10,655 nucleotides of DNA, taken from NCBI GenBank assembly GCA_029239545.1, contig JARBUQ010000090.1:1-10655 (forward strand). The letters run 5' to 3'. This stretch comes from Paenibacillus sp. (lineage in GTDB: Bacteria; Bacillota; Bacilli; Paenibacillales; NBRC-103111). The number at the start of each line of letters is the position of its first letter. Position 1 is the first letter of the stretch. Made by a program: the position numbers and the translations under genes. The notes below the pieces were generated by a model. The model ran no database searches, was not told the DNA's origin, and was given only the letters and a program-made list of their open reading frames with translations. Positions 8,837-10,655 of the stretch are shown here, in pieces.

Positions 8837-8870
8837 ACGTACAAGTACGCACATGTACGTACTTGTACGT
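8837..8870. promoter_or_regulatory. Operator-like palindrome, proximal copy (GTAC-rich)
   Basis: ACGTACAAGTAC (8837-8848) and GTACTTGTACGT (8859-8870) form a perfect 12-bp inverted repeat around a 10-bp spacer. Five GTAC words occur in 34 bp. It contains the 12-mer ACATGTACGTAC (8851-8862), which recurs exactly at 8925-8936. The GTACGTAC core resembles the operator core I recall for the GntR-family regulator AraR (ATTTGTACGTACAAAT). The adjacent gene encodes a GntR-type protein, so this is its likely binding site (inference). The repeat could also fold as an RNA hairpin in the leader. Confidence 0.7.
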
Positions 8871-8924
8871 GTATATACAAAAAACTCCTCCTTTTATCTG
8901 AAATAGAGAAAATACTTAATGCGA

Positions 8925-8940
8925 ACATGTACGTACAGGT
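8925..8940. promoter_or_regulatory. Operator-like palindrome, distal copy
   Basis: ACATGTACGTACAGGT is a palindrome with one mismatched pair (core TGTACGTACA). It starts 74 bp from the matching 12-mer in the proximal site, close to seven turns of B-DNA, so two bound dimers could sit on the same face. It falls about 35-45 bp downstream of the predicted transcription start, fitting repression by blocking or looping. Confidence 0.65.
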
Positions 8941-8955
8941 ATGCCTAAATATATT

Positions 8956-8970
8956 ATTAAACGCTTTCAT
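8956..8970 (-). promoter_or_regulatory. CcpA cre-like site
   Basis: On the minus strand the sequence ATGAAAGCGTTTAAT matches the Bacillus cre consensus WTGNAANCGNWNNCW at nine of its ten defined positions; the C near the end is A. It begins about 9 bases after the predicted -10 box, so it overlaps or closely follows the transcription start. A CcpA complex there would repress the lyase when preferred sugars are present. Confidence 0.6.
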
Positions 8971-8978
8971 GCCACTAA

Positions 8979-9007
8979 AATATACAGCAAAGAAATCTAT
9001 ATCACAA
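8979..9007 (-). promoter_or_regulatory. Predicted sigma-A promoter of the lyase gene
   Basis: On the minus strand a -35 box TTGTGA (9002-9007, four of six matches to TTGACA) is followed after 17 bp by TATATT (8979-8984, five of six matches to TATAAT). Transcription would start near 8972, giving a leader of about 210 nt that holds the cre-like site, both operator-like palindromes and the extra Shine-Dalgarno sequence. The -35 box is 30 bp beyond the regulator stop codon. No terminator separates the two genes, so some read-through from the regulator is possible. Confidence 0.6.
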
Positions 9008-9037
9008 GGTCTTTTATTTGTCTTTTTATATCCTCTT

Positions 9038-10465
9038 TCACCCCCCTGACAAGACCGCTTCGTTCAGCAGCTCATCGATCTGTTCGCATACTTGCTGCGG
9101 TTTCTTGATCCCCACCCAAGCATAGTGCAGCTCATTGGACATCGTCACAAGCTGTGTAGTCTTCAAACCCATGTCCCATAATGTTACGGCATAGGGTAAA
9201 ATGTCGCGGAACATGTTGTAATTATGCGGATGAATATGCGGGTCGAGCAAGGCATCATCCTCTGCCACGGATTTCAACATCGGGATCGTGCAGCCGTTTC
9301 TCTTCAACAGCGTCTGAGCTTCTGTTCCTGTCATGTAATCGAGCAATTGTTCAGCCAAGTGAGCTTTTGAACTTCGGCTGTTAACGGCCAGTCCACTTCC
9401 CATCAACAAAGTAGCCGGTCTTTTCTGACCGAATGCCGGAAGCACTTTCCACTGAATTTTATGGTCGCGAAACTGATTCATATAATAATAAGTGGTAAGT
9501 ATCATGGCAGCACTCCCTTCGGCGAACAGCTTCTCCGCGAATTTCGGGATGCCTTCGGAGAATACCGGGGACACCTTATGTTTATAAATCAAGTCGACAC
9601 AGAACTGCAGGGCTTCAACAGAACGTTTGCTGGAGAACGTCGCCTTCTTACCGCCCTTGGAGACAAGCTGCCCTTCATTCTGCAGAACGAAGATCTGCCA
9701 ACGCTGCATCATAGTGGAGAAGCAAAATCCGTATTGTTCAATCATCCCATCCTTATCTCGCTTGGTGCACTGTAGCGCAATATCAACAAGATCCTGCCAA
9801 TTCTCCAACGGTCTCGTCGCATCTACGCCCGAGTCGGCCCACAATTTCTCGTTGCAAACCGTCACCACAGGAGAAAAAGCAAAAGGTACCGCTCTCAATT
9901 CTCCCCGAATTCTGAACATGTCAAATACGACGGGATAACTATGCTCCAGCGGATCCAATCCGTCTGGCTTGCAGCGCTTCAGCATGTCCAGCTTGCCGTA
10001 GCTCTCAAGCGCGCGAATATGCATATCCGACACATGGAACAAATCCGGTCCGCTGCCGAGCTCGAGCAATTGATTCAAATAGCCAACATAGTCGCCTTCC
10101 GGGAGAAGCATCAAATTCACCTTGATGTGCGGATGCAGCTTTTCGAACTGTTTGATGATTTCTTTGATAATCGGAACCTCGTAAGAAGAGTCAAACCAGG
10201 TCAGACTGATAGTCTCTTCCGCTCGTTTGATTCCGGGCAGCTTGACACGGTTGCCGATTCCTGGAACCTTCTCAATGTAGCCATCCTGGACCAATTGAGC
10301 CAATGCCTTCCTCACGGAAAACCGACTCAGCTCATACCGTTCACTTAGAGTATTCTCCGGCAGAATATACTCCTCCGGCTTCAGACTTCCATCTTGAATG
10401 GCCTCGCGTATTTCTTTAAGCAGACGATTATATCTTTGTTCAAAAAAAACATCCCTACGAAGCAC
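9038..10465 (-). CDS. GntR winged-helix regulator fused to a family-1 solute-binding-protein domain, 475 residues
   Basis: A predicted cytoplasmic one-component transcription regulator. Residues about 9-76 form a GntR-type winged helix: LKEIREAIQDG, then LPENTLSERYELSRFSVRKA, then LVQDGYIEKVPGIGNRV, matching the family pattern LPSERELA-x-VSRxTVRxAL-x-L-x-GxG-x-V. From residue about 86 to the end it is a family-1 extracellular solute-binding-protein fold, the maltose-binding-protein type: ISLTWFD at the start, then PDLFHVSD, ENWQDLVDIA, FAEKLFAEGSAAMILT, and GSGLAVNSRSSKAHLAEQLL with the following TGTEAQTLL near the end. No signal peptide, lipobox or membrane segment is visible, so the sugar-binding fold probably senses a ligand inside the cell. 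GTG 10465 is chosen as start: GGAGG lies eight bases upstream, and a longer form from GTG 10516 would begin upstream of the predicted -10 box. ATG 10480 is possible but has a weak site. It lies 275 bp upstream of the lyase in the same direction, the likely target. It could equally be annotated as an ABC transporter binding protein, which I consider misleading. Confidence 0.88.
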   Translation of the reverse strand: MLRRDVFFEQRYNRLLKEIREAIQDGSLKPEEYILPENTLSERYELSRFSVRKALAQLVQDGYIEKVPGIGNRVKLPGIKRAEETISLTWFDSSYEVPIIKEIIKQFEKLHPHIKVNLMLLPEGDYVGYLNQLLELGSGPDLFHVSDMHIRALESYGKLDMLKRCKPDGLDPLEHSYPVVFDMFRIRGELRAVPFAFSPVVTVCNEKLWADSGVDATRPLENWQDLVDIALQCTKRDKDGMIEQYGFCFSTMMQRWQIFVLQNEGQLVSKGGKKATFSSKRSVEALQFCVDLIYKHKVSPVFSEGIPKFAEKLFAEGSAAMILTTYYYMNQFRDHKIQWKVLPAFGQKRPATLLMGSGLAVNSRSSKAHLAEQLLDYMTGTEAQTLLKRNGCTIPMLKSVAEDDALLDPHIHPHNYNMFRDILPYAVTLWDMGLKTTQLVTMSNELHYAWVGIKKPQQVCEQIDELLNEAVLSGG

Positions 10466-10473
10466 AATCCACA

Positions 10474-10478
10474 CCTCC
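10474..10478 (-). promoter_or_regulatory. Ribosome binding site deciding the regulator start
   Basis: GGAGG on the minus strand is eight bases from GTG 10465. It overlaps the alternative ATG at 10478-10480, which makes initiation at that ATG less likely. Confidence 0.75.
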
Positions 10479-10496
10479 ATTAAATATCCAATCCTA

Positions 10497-10524
10497 ATTA
10501 TACTAGTCAATCTCACTTTGTAAA
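10497..10524 (-). promoter_or_regulatory. Predicted sigma-A promoter of the regulator gene
   Basis: On the minus strand TTTACA (10519-10524, five of six matches to TTGACA) is followed after 16 bp by a perfect TATAAT (10497-10502). The start of transcription would be near 10490, leaving a short leader before GTG 10465. No GTACGTAC motif is found near it, so autoregulation through the same operator is not evident. Confidence 0.65.
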
Positions 10525-10580
10525 ATTATTAATGATTCCAAGCTCGACTTTCCCGCTCGTGTGCCTGGTTCAACTCTAAG

Positions 10581-10602
10581 AAAAACCGTCCTTCCGAACG
10601 GT
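10581..10602 (-). terminator. Rho-independent terminator of a gene lying to the right
   Basis: On the minus strand ACCGTTC (10596-10602) pairs with GGACGGT (10585-10591), with one G-U pair, around a GGAA tetraloop, then runs into five T residues (10581-10585). The G-U pair works only on the minus strand, so it should end a leftward transcript entering from beyond the window. It also insulates the regulator promoter. Confidence 0.7.
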
Positions 10603-10618
10603 CCTCTGACGAAGGAGT

Positions 10619-10655
10619 TCAATTTGGAGCATGGGAGGGCAGGAAGGCGGGCTCC
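10619..10655 (-). CDS. Possible C-terminal tail of a further minus-strand gene
   Basis: The minus strand is open from the right edge to a TGA at 10619-10621, giving the tail EPAFLPSHAPN. The stop is 16 bp before the minus-strand terminator stem, the usual distance for a gene end. Only eleven codons are visible and another frame could be the real one, so no product can be named. Confidence 0.3.
   Translation of the reverse strand, partial: EPAFLPSHAPN

Larger units (their letters stand above)
8815..8880 (-). other. Possible leader ORF with its own strong Shine-Dalgarno sequence
   Basis: AAAAGGAGG (8887-8895, minus strand) is the best Shine-Dalgarno match in the control region, yet it lies about 125 bases upstream of the lyase ATG. 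Six bases after it, a TTG at 8880 could start a 21-codon ORF that ends with TGA at 8815-8817, spanning the whole palindromic hairpin at 8837-8870. The predicted peptide (MYIHVQVRTCAYLYVTKIIF, then V) is not recognised. It may be a translated leader, or the site may simply be unused. The TTG start and odd composition make this doubtful. Confidence 0.25.

Noticed and set aside
8837..8870. Palindrome as a transcription terminator after the regulator gene
   Set aside because: No U tract follows on either strand, and the repeated GTACGTAC word fits a protein-binding site better.
10633..10655. Plus-strand ATG at 10633 with GAAGGAG upstream as a new gene start
   Set aside because: The spacing of about 15 bases is too long and only eight codons are visible; the minus-strand terminator nearby favours a leftward gene end instead.

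Overview
The window looks like a piece of a Paenibacillus-type (Bacillota, Paenibacillaceae) chromosome. The reasons are a base composition near 50% GC, strong GGAGG ribosome binding sites, sigma-A-like promoters, a CcpA cre-like site, and a very large secreted enzyme that ends in three SLH domains, a cell-surface style common in that group. This assignment is inference from style, not from a database match.

Layout: (1) Positions 1-1189, plus strand: the 3' part of a gene for an Asp-box (YCF48/BNR-like) beta-propeller, probably a lipoprotein, broken by a one-base frameshift near 693-700 and followed by a strong terminator. (2) Positions 1190-1559: a convergent intergenic region holding one terminator for each side. 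(3) Positions 1560-8762, minus strand: one 2400-residue exported, S-layer-anchored protein with a heparinase II/III-type polysaccharide lyase core. It has two tandem copies of a carbohydrate-binding-like plus Big_2 unit at the N terminus, a third related module apparently nested inside the catalytic beta-sandwich, a (TDG)7 linker and SLH repeats at the C terminus. (4) Positions 8763-9037: a compact control region with a sigma-A-like promoter, a cre-like site at the expected start of transcription, two copies of a GTACGTAC operator-like motif 74 bp apart, two hairpins and an unassigned Shine-Dalgarno sequence. (5) Positions 9038-10465, minus strand: a regulator that joins a GntR winged helix to a family-1 solute-binding-protein domain and has no signal peptide. 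(6) Positions 10466-10655: the regulator's own promoter, then a terminator and perhaps the last codons of a further minus-strand gene.

Working model (inference): the GntR-SBP protein sits in the cytoplasm, binds an imported sugar or oligosaccharide, and controls the lyase gene directly downstream through the GTAC-rich palindromes, while CcpA adds carbon catabolite repression. The lyase would then cut an acidic polysaccharide at the cell surface. No transporter or intracellular sugar-degrading enzyme lies inside the window, so the substrate cannot be named.
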